From Neptunicoccus cionae (GTDB lineage Bacteria; Pseudomonadota; Alphaproteobacteria; Rhodobacterales; Rhodobacteraceae), in contig NZ_BMKA01000001.1 of assembly GCF_014643735.1 (NCBI RefSeq), positions 744,001-808,000 on the forward strand: DNA of 64,000 nucleotides, read 5' to 3'. Position 1 is the stretch's first letter. Every line of letters starts with the position of its first letter. Below the pieces are notes generated by a model. That model ran no database searches. It saw only the letters and a program-made list of their open reading frames with translations, and was not told the origin of the DNA. Positions 10,301 through 17,836 of the stretch are shown one piece after another. The translations under genes were made by a program, and so were the position numbers.

Positions 10301-12077
10301 TGAAGGCGGAAGCAATGAGATCACGGCCACGGTTTCGGGCGTTGAGGAACTGATTGGGAATGATTTCGCCGACCGTTCCGACCGGTTTTATGGCACCTCC
10401 GGATCTGAACGGTTTGTCGGGCTTGACGGGAGCGACCTGCTCGACGGGCGTGGGGGTAACGACCAGCTTTTCGGCGGGTTAGGGATTGACCGGCTTTATG
10501 GCGGGGACGGGGATGACCTGCTGCACGGGGGCGGCGGGAATGATACGCTTTACGGCGGGGGCGGACGGGATACGGCGTCCTATGATACGGCCGTGCCGGA
10601 CACGACGTCGGGGGATGTGAAAGCAGCCAATTTCGGTGCAATTACCGCCAATTTGGTGGATGGCACTGTGTCCGGGGCCCACGGCACCGACAGGCTTTTC
10701 GAGATCGAAAACCTGATTGGCACCAACCTTGGGGATACGATCACCGGTTCAGAGGAAAGCAACGGCTTCACTGGCGGCAATGGCGATGATTTGCTCTATG
10801 GTGCCGGGGGCGATGATATACTGAACGTCGGGCTGGGCAATGACACTGCCTATGGTGGCGCGGGCGACGATGTCTTCACGCTTGATGGTGGGAATAACAG
10901 CTTTTACGGTGGCGCAGGGGAAGACACGCTTGAATTGGGTTCGAATTCCGGCAGCATCCGGCTGACATTTGCTAGCGAAACATACGAGGCGATCCTGCGC
11001 GCCGACGTTCCGGTCTGGCAGGATACTGGCAGTAGCGAGCCGCGGATTTATAACGGAGTATCCCTGACACCGCAGGACATTCTGGAAACCGGCCATCCCT
11101 TTGCGAATGAAGCCGGTGATCTGACACGGGTGTTGCCCGCGCTCGACGAAGCAGAATCCGGCGCCTTCCAGATCAGGTTGGACAATATGCTCGTCCCTGC
11201 GGTGGACGGCGTGTTCCAAAGTATCGAGGCTGTCACAGGTGGCACTGGCAGAATCATCCTGGACCTGTGGCGGGCGGAGAGTGTTCAGACCTATGACGGG
11301 AGCGCAGGGCGCAAAGATACTCTCGATTTTGGCGCGTTCGAGACGGGACTATCCTATGATATGCGCAGCGGCGAGTCCGATAGCGCCTATCTGGCGGGGG
11401 ATAAGCTGTCCGGCATCGACATAGTGAAGGGCAGCGGTTTTGCGGATCAATTCACCGGCGATCTCAGGGGGAATGAAATTTACGGGCGCGGTGGTGCGGA
11501 TGTGCTTTTGGGGCTGAACGGTAAGGACGCGCTGTTTGGCAATGGCGGTGATGACAATCTGAGCGCTGGAAAAGGCAACGATCTGCTGCGCGGTGGCGGT
11601 GGTCGAGATGAACTGTCGGGCGGGAAAGGCGCGGATGTTCTGCGCGGAGAGAAGGGCCGCGATATGCTATTGGGCAACGGTGGCGCTGATCTTCTTGTCG
11701 GTGGCACCGGGGGGGACAAACTGCAAGGTGGGCTTGGGAAAGATGTTCTGATCGGCGGACTGGGGCGCGATGTGATGAGCGGTGGCAAGGGTGCGGATAT
11801 ATTCGCGTTCAAAGATATCGCGGACACCACGACATCTGCTGTGGATAAAATCACCGACTTCGGGCGCGGTCAGGATAGGATTGACCTCTCCGGGCTCGAT
11901 GGCAGTTTTAACTTCCTTGGTAAGTCGGATTTTACCGGAAGGGCGCAAGAGGTGAATTTCTCAAGAAGCGACGGAGATTTGATTGTGAAGATCGACGCGG
12001 ACGGGGACGGGGCGGCGGATATGAAGCTTGTCCTTGCCGGTTTTTCTGGATTGAACGGCGGGGACTTCATCCTTTAG
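7386..12077 (+). CDS. very large RTX calcium-binding protein, 1563 aa
   Basis: Predicted type I-secreted protein. Residues 1-170 are highly charged and form long helices likely to be coiled coil; 170-340 continue as helical, lysine/leucine-rich sequence. From about 345 onward there are several separated blocks of RTX nonapeptides (near 350-395, 475-535, 590-640, 1025-1065, 1130-1190 and 1375-1475), with non-repeat spacer domains between them. The last 90 residues (ADIFAFKDIADTTTSAVDKI to the terminal LNGGDFIL) resemble the serralysin-type C-terminal domain that carries the secretion signal. No catalytic motif is visible; it may be an S-layer, adhesin or matrix component. Start ATG follows TAGGAGATGACCG. 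A terminator follows. No exporter genes are adjacent. Confidence 0.88.
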   Translation: MGAGAELFAFDENLEETRKNVIEARSEVREIRKDVKLARQALEYATKIEKQADDFGKQVDAMLLSVKIMGNAGPLKSVAKVAKIVLEKVKSVSDKLEDKARDLRIKIEDGEYIEKLKNAEKKLSALETKMLNVAIKVYEVEASTAEMIDTFETVDEVDGPEYDTLKPLSDTAEVFVEPLNDVLETLNGTYNSLKDELDNFTTAFKVGGLNALVAVAGKFQQVADSLSFLKKPLEIVYSKLKPIEPILDAIGFIFKITVEPVLNWIMDKTGINTLLEKLADKISSALPDADALNGLEAKIDAVFEKFGELGNLVTLDGWDLDLDGFLDDFISRVFDEFGNDPSDRLILGTEGADDLHGTDSADVINARAGNDTVTAGAGNDLIFATQGNDTIYGGAGDKDSLRFSGGLSEYSFFSTEDGAGIVFFHQNPANAYLTHGYETVYGVEDFYFGLDHFTFTELIENVKVAENALLEGTPENDFLYGGRFSTTIYGFEKDDRITGSAFVDTLYGGLGDDVFVASGGADQVFGGAGNDTWLFAVDPDGSSTVVADLAEGTAWDGRAHDTLTGIENIIMRDSRTVRLRGDELDNRLVGNDGDDYIDGREGDDRIFGGDGKDVLVGGLGQDSLFGGEHFDQLVGGGTPVDGQGDFFDGGEGNDWLTYTPTAIRYGSFERVDPQPDTGSLRIYGGEGRVEHLDTDGSLLAFDTFVSISKVTGGAQADTLYGASSPDNMSVQIDGGGGDDVLFSNGAPLVAGGDGDDLIQLTMPDTIYNGTNFDGGRGYDTLDTRMLDEVRFYLRKVGSIGSSFRGFDASESSELGVEDDLAETYASQLFSGTFNGIERLYLGDFADEVQLLGNERMTIYGGGGNDILIRDPSTDGSTFGVLYGGAGDDYMRLRDYGYLFGGGGKDTMVIASGGSGNDMTVDGGADDDLIQIQRFRGDILGGDGYDRMHFDLSSHSTAPRIVNVDLEAGTVLAEGGSNEITATVSGVEELIGNDFADRSDRFYGTSGSERFVGLDGSDLLDGRGGNDQLFGGLGIDRLYGGDGDDLLHGGGGNDTLYGGGGRDTASYDTAVPDTTSGDVKAANFGAITANLVDGTVSGAHGTDRLFEIENLIGTNLGDTITGSEESNGFTGGNGDDLLYGAGGDDILNVGLGNDTAYGGAGDDVFTLDGGNNSFYGGAGEDTLELGSNSGSIRLTFASETYEAILRADVPVWQDTGSSEPRIYNGVSLTPQDILETGHPFANEAGDLTRVLPALDEAESGAFQIRLDNMLVPAVDGVFQSIEAVTGGTGRIILDLWRAESVQTYDGSAGRKDTLDFGAFETGLSYDMRSGESDSAYLAGDKLSGIDIVKGSGFADQFTGDLRGNEIYGRGGADVLLGLNGKDALFGNGGDDNLSAGKGNDLLRGGGGRDELSGGKGADVLRGEKGRDMLLGNGGADLLVGGTGGDKLQGGLGKDVLIGGLGRDVMSGGKGADIFAFKDIADTTTSAVDKITDFGRGQDRIDLSGLDGSFNFLGKSDFTGRAQEVNFSRSDGDLIVKIDADGDGAADMKLVLAGFSGLNGGDFIL

Positions 12078-12113
12078 TCCCTGTTACTAAAATTTGTATC
12101 TAAGTTCATGTAC

Positions 12114-12143
12114 AGCCCTCTGATCGCTTGGTCAGGGGGCTTT
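12114..12143 (+). terminator. terminator after the large RTX gene
   Basis: Inverted repeat AGCCCTCTGA (12114-12123) and TCAGGGGGCT (12132-12141) with one G-U pair and an 8-base loop, followed by a short T run. It starts 37 bases after the stop codon. Confidence 0.75.
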
Positions 12144-12209
12144 GCTATGTCGGCATTCTGCCGCAGATGCGCTCTGACCCGGGGGGAAGTTACCAACTCC
12201 TTAATCCAG

Positions 12210-12262
12210 AAGCTTCATATTTGAAGCTTGATATAAGACGCATCTTATAAGACGCTTCATAT
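12210..12262. repeat. cluster of small inverted and direct repeats
   Basis: In 53 bases: a perfect hairpin AAGCTTCA/TGAAGCTT (12210-12217, 12222-12229), a second hairpin ATAAGA/TCTTAT (12233-12238, 12243-12248), ATAAGACGC as a direct repeat (12233-12241, 12247-12255) and GCTTCATAT as a direct repeat (12212-12220, 12254-12262). It lies between two converging transcription units. Confidence 0.6.
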
Positions 12263-12349
12263 ATGCAGGGTGATAATTTCCGAGCACCTGCAAACGCAGT
12301 GAAAAAATAGAAGATTTTATGAGCCGTCACCTAACTTGGCGTATATTCG

Positions 12350-13081
12350 TTAACCGGTCTTGCAGCGCATGCGCGCCACTTCGCGGGCCAGCTCCAACGT
12401 GTGATCGGCCAGCTGCTCCAGCACTGCTTGGGTTGTCGCGTCGTCCTGCGCCTCTAACGCATCGGCGATCCGCGTGTGCAGCTCGACAATCTTCTCCCGT
12501 TTGCGTGCTGTAAAGGTGATCATATTCATCAACGGTTCAATCGCCTCGACTGCGCCAGCCAGTTGATAGGACATCACCGGATTGCCCGCTGCATCCACCA
12601 ACGCGCGGTGAAAGGCCACGTCCGAGGCGCAAAAGCCCTCGTCGCTCAGACCAGGCTGGGATTGACGGTGGATTTCGGCCCGCATCGCTGCCAGTTGATC
12701 CGGTGTGCGGCGCTGGGCGGCAAGGGCAACACAGGCCTGCTCCATCGCAAACCGTGCTTCGCAAGCGGTTTCAAAGCTCACAGCGTTCATTGAAAGCAGC
12801 AGCGTAGAGGTCGTGATTTGCTGTCCATAGGCGTCTTCAAAGCTTAGCCGGTTCACAAAGGCCCCGCCGGATGCACCGCGCTGTGTGCGGATCAAGTTTT
12901 GTGCCGCCAACCGCTTCAAGGCTTCACGGACGGTCGGGCGCGAGACTTGAAATTGTTCGCATAAATCGCTCTCTGAAGGCAGGCGCTGGTCTACGATCAA
13001 GCTGCCCTCCATAATGCCATCCCGAATGGCCTGCGCAATCTGTGCTGAAAGTTCCTGTGCCTGGTCCAGTTCGTACTTCAT
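12350..13081 (-). CDS. GntR/FadR-family regulator next to dmdA
   Basis: Transcription factor of 243 residues. N-terminal winged helix (about 10-75, with LPSESDLCEQFQVSRPTVRE and a GGAFV wing) and a C-terminal all-helical FCD ligand-binding domain with its metal-binding Asp/His pattern (DVAFHRALVDAAGNPV, LHTRIADAL). It is divergent from the DinB-dmdA-acuI operon. In Ruegeria pomeroyi, as I recall, a GntR-family gene also sits beside dmdA, so control of DMSP/acrylate genes is the natural inference. Two near-identical 16-bp repeats lie 36-75 bases upstream of its start and could serve both directions. The ligand is not known; acryloyl-CoA or acrylate is a guess. Confidence 0.9.
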   Translation of the reverse strand: MKYELDQAQELSAQIAQAIRDGIMEGSLIVDQRLPSESDLCEQFQVSRPTVREALKRLAAQNLIRTQRGASGGAFVNRLSFEDAYGQQITTSTLLLSMNAVSFETACEARFAMEQACVALAAQRRTPDQLAAMRAEIHRQSQPGLSDEGFCASDVAFHRALVDAAGNPVMSYQLAGAVEAIEPLMNMITFTARKREKIVELHTRIADALEAQDDATTQAVLEQLADHTLELAREVARMRCKTG

Positions 13082-13116
13082 CGCTTGCCTGTTTTCGCCT
13101 TTGTCCGATTGTCGGA

Positions 13117-13156
13117 ATTAATTGTCTGACATATGGAGAAATTAATTGTCAGACAT
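13117..13156. promoter_or_regulatory. paired GntR-type operator, dmd control region
   Basis: Two 16-bp copies differing at one base: ATTAATTGTCTGACAT (13117-13132) and ATTAATTGTCAGACAT (13141-13156), repeated every 24 bp. Each has a TGTC-N-GACA palindromic core, close to the GT-N3-AC pattern bound by FadR-subfamily regulators. A looser match (TTGTCCGATTGTCGGAA, 13101-13117) lies next to them on the regulator side. Binding by the adjacent GntR protein is inferred from position and symmetry. Confidence 0.7.
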
Positions 13157-13377
13157 TTAAAACTCCCGTAGACGCAATGTACCCGAAAGCCGCGGTTTCA
13201 CAAGGGTGGAGCAGCCAAATCCAGTCAGCAGGTGCGATGTGTTCGATCTTTTCCATCATCTGATCCGTCCGATCCATCGGCTGTTATTAAACGCGGCGAA
13301 GCCGCTCGGCGGTGTTCCGGTCCGTACTTACAATCCATGCAACCTATGACAGGTTTTTTCGTTCGGGGAGGGACGAT

Positions 13378-13884
13378 ATGGTAATGACAGTAGACTGGCT
13401 GCGCATGATGGCGCGCTATAATGAATGGCAGAATGGCTGGATGGTTCCGGCTGCTGCCACGCTGACAGATGCGCAGCGGCTGCAGGATCGGGGTGCGTTC
13501 TTCGGCTCGATCAGCGCTACGCTTTGTCATATTCTTTGGGCGGATACCCTTTGGATGTCCCGCTTTGACGGCGGGGCAGGTCCCACAGTGCCGGGCGCGC
13601 AAAGCACCGAATACCACAAGGATTGGGACAGCTTTTGCACGCAACGCAAACTGACGGACCAACGTATCGTGGATTGGGTCGCGGGCCTTTCGGACGGCGA
13701 TATGTCTGGCTCCATCACGTGGTTCTCCGGTTTAAAGCAATCGGATATCTCGCAAGCTAAATCCCTGATTTACACCCATCTGTTCAACCACCAGACCCAC
13801 CACCGCGGACAGGTGCACGCCATGCTGACCCAAGCTGGTGTGAAAACCGCTGATACAGATCTCGTCTTTATGGAGTCCGCCTAA
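13378..13884 (+). CDS. DinB-family putative metalloenzyme in dmdA operon
   Basis: A 168-residue DinB/YfiT-like four-helix protein. The usual metal-binding histidines are present: H51 in CHILWAD, and H138 and H142 in FNHQTHHRGQ. DinB relatives include thiol-dependent S-transferases and isomerases; the substrate here is unknown. I chose the ATG at 13378 because GGGGAGGG (13365-13372) is 5 bases upstream; the frame is open further upstream without such a site. Its stop codon overlaps the dmdA start (TAATG), so the two are translationally coupled. This ties it to DMSP metabolism, but no role of this family in that pathway is known to me. Confidence 0.88.
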   Translation: MVMTVDWLRMMARYNEWQNGWMVPAAATLTDAQRLQDRGAFFGSISATLCHILWADTLWMSRFDGGAGPTVPGAQSTEYHKDWDSFCTQRKLTDQRIVDWVAGLSDGDMSGSITWFSGLKQSDISQAKSLIYTHLFNHQTHHRGQVHAMLTQAGVKTADTDLVFMESA

Positions 13885-14987
13885 TGGCCCTATTGTCCCA
13901 ATCCCGCCGCCTGCGTCGCACACCGTTTTCCGAAGGTGTCGAGGCCGCCGGTGTCAAAGCCTATACCATCTATAACCACATGCTGTTGCCCACGGTGTTC
14001 CGCTCGGTCACAGAAGATTACCACCACCTTAAGTCCGCCGTGCAAATCTGGGATGTGGCCTGTGAACGGCAGGTGGAACTGCGTGGTCCGGATGCGGCGC
14101 GGTTGATGCAGATGTTGACGCCCCGCGACCTGCGCACCATGAAGGAAGGCCAGTGTTTCTATGTGCCGATCGTGGATGAAACCGGCGGTATGCTGAACGA
14201 TCCGGTGGCGGTAAAACTGGCCGAGGACCGCTGGTGGATTTCCATTGCCGACAGCGATCTTCTTTACTGGGTTAAGGGAATTGCGAACGGCTGGCGGCTG
14301 GATGTTCTGGTGGATGAACCGGATGTATCACCACTCGCCGTTCAGGGGCCGAAGGCGGACGAATTGATGGCGCGGGTCTTTGGGGACAGCGTTAAAGATG
14401 TGCGCTTCTTCCGCTATGGATTGTTCGAGTTTCAGGGCCGCAAGTTGGTAGTGGCGCGGTCCGGTTATTCCAAACAGGGGGGCTATGAAATCTATGTTGA
14501 AGGCAGCGACATCGGCATGCCGTTGTGGAACGCGCTGATGGAAGCGGGGCGCGATCTTGACGTGCACGCCGGATGCCCCAACCTCATTGAACGGATCGAA
14601 AGCGGGCTTCTGTCCTATGGCAATGACATGACGGATGACAACACACCCCATGAATGCGGGCTGGGACGGTTCTGCGATACCCATGACGCCATCGGTTGCA
14701 TCGGGCGGGACGCGCTGCTGCGAGTGGCTAAAGAAGGGCCAGTGCAGCAGATACGCCCCATGGCGATAGAAGGCGCTGCGGTTCCAGGTTGTGATCGCTG
14801 GTGGCCGCTGCTGGCCGGAGAGAAAAGGGTCGGTCGGGTGTCCTCGGCTGCTTGGTCGCCGGATTTTGAGACGAACGTGGCCATTGCAATGGTGCGAATG
14901 ACCCATTGGGACGCGGGCACTGCGCTGCGCGTCCAGACACCGGACGGGATGCGCGATGCAACCGTTCTGGAAGGTTTCTGGAATTAA
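13884..14987 (+). CDS. dmdA: DMSP demethylase DmdA
   Basis: Tetrahydrofolate-dependent enzyme that takes a methyl group from dimethylsulfoniopropionate, giving methylmercaptopropionate and 5-methyl-THF; cytoplasmic. It has 367 residues, the usual DmdA length, in the GcvT/aminomethyltransferase fold. DmdA-like segments run the whole length: RRLRRTPFSEGVEAAGVKAY near the start, IWDVACERQVEL, GGMLNDPVAVKLA, PDVSPLAVQGP, VVARSGYSKQGGYEIYVEGS, HAGCPNLIERIESGLLSYGN and PHECGLGRFC. These distinguish it from GcvT. It begins at the ATG that overlaps the DinB stop codon and is followed 13 bases later by acuI, as in Roseobacter relatives. The adjacent GntR regulator and operator pair probably control it. 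Confidence 0.94.
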   Translation: MALLSQSRRLRRTPFSEGVEAAGVKAYTIYNHMLLPTVFRSVTEDYHHLKSAVQIWDVACERQVELRGPDAARLMQMLTPRDLRTMKEGQCFYVPIVDETGGMLNDPVAVKLAEDRWWISIADSDLLYWVKGIANGWRLDVLVDEPDVSPLAVQGPKADELMARVFGDSVKDVRFFRYGLFEFQGRKLVVARSGYSKQGGYEIYVEGSDIGMPLWNALMEAGRDLDVHAGCPNLIERIESGLLSYGNDMTDDNTPHECGLGRFCDTHDAIGCIGRDALLRVAKEGPVQQIRPMAIEGAAVPGCDRWWPLLAGEKRVGRVSSAAWSPDFETNVAIAMVRMTHWDAGTALRVQTPDGMRDATVLEGFWN

Positions 14988-15000
14988 AGAGGAGAATGAT

Positions 15001-15990
15001 ATGTTCAATGCACTGATCGTGGAAAAAGACGACGAGGGTAAAACCTCTGCCTCGGTACAACAAATCGGCGAAGACCGTCTGCCTGATGGCGAAGTCACCG
15101 TTGCGGTGGAATATTCCACTGTGAATTACAAGGATGGTTTGTGTCTTGGGCCGGGCGGGGGGCTGGTACGGAATTACCCGCATATTCCGGGCATCGACTT
15201 TGCCGGTACTGTCGAATCCTCGGATGATCCCCGCTACAAGGCTGGCGACAAGGTGGTTTTGACCGGTTGGCGCGTCGGTGAAGCTCATTGGGGCGGATAT
15301 TCCCAGAAGGCCCGCGTCAAGGCGGATTGGCTGGTGCCATTGCCTGACGGGTTGGATGCAAAACAGGCTATGGCCGTCGGGACTGCGGGTTTCACTGCTA
15401 TGCTGTCTGTTATGGCGCTGGAAGACCACGGTCTGACGCCGGGCAATGGTCCGGTTCTGGTAACGGGTGCTGCCGGTGGCGTGGGTTCTGTTGCGACAGC
15501 AATCCTTGCCAACCTCGGCTATGAGGTCGCGGCGGTTACGGGGCGTCCTGAAACCGAGGATTACCTTAAATCCCTTGGTGCGACCCAGATCGTCCCGCGT
15601 GCGGAATTGAACGAAACCACCAAACGCCCGCTTGAAGGCGAAACATGGTCCGGTTGTGTAGATGCGGTGGGCGGCGAAATGCTGGCGCGCGTACTGGGCC
15701 AGATGAAATACGGTGCGTCTGTTGCGGCGGTCGGTCTGGCGGGGGGCGCGAAACTGCCAGCCACGGTGATTCCGTTCCTGCTGCGCGGTGTGAACCTGCT
15801 TGGCATCGACAGCGTGATGCAGCCCTATGACAACCGCCTGCGCGCATGGGAGCGGGTGGCCAAAGACCTGCCGATGGACAAACTCGAAGCGATGATCCAG
15901 CCGGCAACTCTGTCCGATCTGCCCCAACTGGGCGAGGATATCCTCAAAGGTCAAGTTAAAGGCCGTGTTCTGGTTGACGTGAACGGCTGA
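15001..15990 (+). CDS. acuI: acryloyl-CoA reductase AcuI
   Basis: Zinc-independent MDR-family NADPH oxidoreductase of 329 residues that reduces toxic acryloyl-CoA to propionyl-CoA. N-terminal GroES-like domain (VNYKDGLCLGPGGG, PHIPGIDFAGTV) and a Rossmann NADPH site (VTGAAGGVGSVATAIL). The N-terminus MFNALIVEKDDEG is typical of the AcuI/YhdH subfamily. Start ATG follows AGAGGAGAATGAT. It is the last gene of the dmdA operon and is followed by a perfect terminator. Its product, propionyl-CoA, is the substrate of PccAB encoded 14 kb downstream. AcuI protects cells from acrylate in both DMSP cleavage and demethylation bacteria. Confidence 0.94.
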   Translation: MFNALIVEKDDEGKTSASVQQIGEDRLPDGEVTVAVEYSTVNYKDGLCLGPGGGLVRNYPHIPGIDFAGTVESSDDPRYKAGDKVVLTGWRVGEAHWGGYSQKARVKADWLVPLPDGLDAKQAMAVGTAGFTAMLSVMALEDHGLTPGNGPVLVTGAAGGVGSVATAILANLGYEVAAVTGRPETEDYLKSLGATQIVPRAELNETTKRPLEGETWSGCVDAVGGEMLARVLGQMKYGASVAAVGLAGGAKLPATVIPFLLRGVNLLGIDSVMQPYDNRLRAWERVAKDLPMDKLEAMIQPATLSDLPQLGEDILKGQVKGRVLVDVNG

Positions 15991-16020
15991 TCCGGAACAA
16001 CAGTTCCATGATCGCAAAGC

Positions 16021-16056
16021 AATGGCCCCGTCGCATCTGACGGGGCCATTGGCGTT
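16021..16056. terminator. bidirectional terminator after acuI
   Basis: Perfect 12-bp inverted repeat AATGGCCCCGTC (16021-16032) and GACGGGGCCATT (16039-16050) with a 6-base loop, then GGCGTTTT. It lies between the converging acuI and VOC genes and may serve both. Confidence 0.85.
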
Positions 16057-16434
16057 TTAGAGGCGCTCGAACATGCCGACAGAATTTCCGTCAGGGTCAA
16101 GCGTATAGGCAAAGCGGCCTGCGGGGATGGTGATCGGCTCTGACAGGACCTGACCGCCAGCCTCTGCCACGCGGCCCAGTGTTTGTTCCAGCCCGCCCTT
16201 CACAGCAAGATGGATCGTCGGGCCTGTGCCCCTTGGCGCTGGGGTTCCCGGATAAATGTGTCCGCTTGCCGCCGGTCCGTCGGCATCAACCGGAAAGGTG
16301 GCGGTGGGGTTTGGACCGGACTCGTCCAGCGTAAGATCGACCCCTGTGACGGCGCCGTAGTATTTTATCGCGCGGTCCATATCGGTGGTGGGAATTTCGG
16401 CCCAGACGAGCGCGTTTTCTGTAGTGGATGACAT
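16057..16434 (-). CDS. VOC/glyoxalase-family protein
   Basis: Small (125 aa) vicinal-oxygen-chelate fold protein with two beta-alpha-beta-beta-beta halves: the first starts ALVWAEIPTTDMDRAIKYYG, the second around TIHLAVKGGLEQTLGRVAEAG, ending with DPDGNSVGMFER, the metal-ligand region in this superfamily. The final glutamate is present; the first ligand position carries W-A-E rather than His. Such proteins are often putative dioxygenases, lyases or resistance proteins; the reaction cannot be told here. The start at 16434 is supported by AGGAG 8 bases upstream; the frame continues 23 codons further without one. It is convergent with acuI. Confidence 0.85.
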   Translation of the reverse strand: MSSTTENALVWAEIPTTDMDRAIKYYGAVTGVDLTLDESGPNPTATFPVDADGPAASGHIYPGTPAPRGTGPTIHLAVKGGLEQTLGRVAEAGGQVLSEPITIPAGRFAYTLDPDGNSVGMFERL

Positions 16435-16578
16435 GGCAATTTCTCCTGTGTTTAATTGCTGGGTTAAGCATAGACCCATGCTCCTGACAGCAAGCGGCAA
16501 CAACTTCGACGCGGTTCCAGCTTGACCCGCTGCACGGTCTACGGCACTGCTAAGGCTAAGGAATTTGGGAGCAAAAAT

Positions 16579-17802
16579 ATGACCTTGGACAATGATTTTA
16601 TCCGCAGCCAGTTTCCGGCTTTTTCACAAGCCGCACTGGACGGGCAGGCTTTTTTTGAGAACGCGGGCGGGTCTTATACTTGCGGTCAGGTGATCGACCG
16701 GCTGACCCGATTTTATACTGAACGCAAAGTCCAGCCTTACGGCCCATACGAGGCTTCTGAACTGGCCGGAGCCGAGATGGACGAGGCTCGAAAACGTCTT
16801 GCCGGTATACTCGGGGTGGCCACGCATGAGCTGTCTTTTGGTCCGTCCACCACGCAGAATACCTATGTGTTGGCGCAGGCCTTTGGTCAATGGCTGAAGG
16901 AAGGGGATGCGATCATCGTCACCAATCAGGACCACGAGGCCAACACTGGTCCTTGGCGCCGTCTGGCCGATCGCGGAATTGAGGTGCGCGAATGGTGCGT
17001 TGACAGCGAAACCGGATCTTTGTCGTTGGACGATCTGGGCGCGCTTCTTGATGATAAGGTCAAACTGCTGTGCTTTCCTCATTGTTCAAACGTGGTTGGG
17101 GAAATCAATCCGGTGCGCGAAATCTGCGCAATCGCACGGGATGCTGGGATTTACACCTGCGTGGACGGGGTCAGCTATGCGCCCCACGGCCTGCCTAATG
17201 TCGGGGCGCTCGGGCCGGATGTCTATCTGTTCTCCAGCTACAAAACCTACGGTCCCCATCAAGGGATTATGGTGATGCGCGAAGGTCTGGGAATGGAGCT
17301 GCCCAATCAGGCCCACTATTTCAACGCAGATGTGCTGTACAAACGGTTCACGCCATCAGGACCGGACCACGCCCAAGTGGCGGCCTGTGCAGGGATCGCG
17401 GATTACATTGATGCGGTCTACGCCCATCACGGCGGTGTTGATGCCCGCGCTGCGACACGGGGCGAAGCCGTGCATGATCTGATGCGCAATTACGAAAGCG
17501 AGTTGTTGCAACCGCTTCTGGATTATTTGGGCGACAAGAACTCTGTACGTCTGATTGGCCCGCGCAACGCCTCGGCCAAGGCGCCGACGGTGGCGATGCG
17601 TTCACACAAAAGCGGGCTGCAACTTGCTGAAGAACTCGCCCCGATGGGTATCAACGCAGGCGGCGGCGATTTCTACGGCGTGCGCTGTTTGAAGGGGCTT
17701 GGAATTGATCCCGAACACGGCGTTTTGCGGGTCAGTTTCGTCCATTACACCTCAAAAGCCGAAGTCGATAAATTGATTGACGCTTTGGACCGCGTTTTGT
17801 GA
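16579..17802 (+). CDS. class V aminotransferase, cysteine desulfurase-like
   Basis: PLP-dependent enzyme of fold type I, 407 residues. It has the FENAGGSYT N-terminal motif, a PLP-binding histidine/aspartate region (NQDHEAN, CVDGVSYAPH) and the Schiff-base lysine in SSYKTYGPHQG. It belongs to the cysteine desulfurase-like/isopenicillin epimerase-like branch of class V. No catalytic cysteine loop of the SufS/IscS kind is obvious in the C-terminal half (VRCLKG is the only nearby cysteine), so desulfurase activity is uncertain. Start ATG at 16579 follows GGGAGC with a 6-base spacer, better than the upstream in-frame codon at 16522. Followed 34 bases later by the photolyase gene in the same direction. 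Confidence 0.85.
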   Translation: MTLDNDFIRSQFPAFSQAALDGQAFFENAGGSYTCGQVIDRLTRFYTERKVQPYGPYEASELAGAEMDEARKRLAGILGVATHELSFGPSTTQNTYVLAQAFGQWLKEGDAIIVTNQDHEANTGPWRRLADRGIEVREWCVDSETGSLSLDDLGALLDDKVKLLCFPHCSNVVGEINPVREICAIARDAGIYTCVDGVSYAPHGLPNVGALGPDVYLFSSYKTYGPHQGIMVMREGLGMELPNQAHYFNADVLYKRFTPSGPDHAQVAACAGIADYIDAVYAHHGGVDARAATRGEAVHDLMRNYESELLQPLLDYLGDKNSVRLIGPRNASAKAPTVAMRSHKSGLQLAEELAPMGINAGGGDFYGVRCLKGLGIDPEHGVLRVSFVHYTSKAEVDKLIDALDRVL

Positions 17803-17836
17803 TCCATTTAGCAGGAATAAGCGTATTGTTTCTGCT

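Noticed and set aside
16522-16578. Upstream extension of the class V aminotransferase
   Set aside because: The 19 extra codons read as random sequence and the ATG at 16579 has a proper ribosome binding site.
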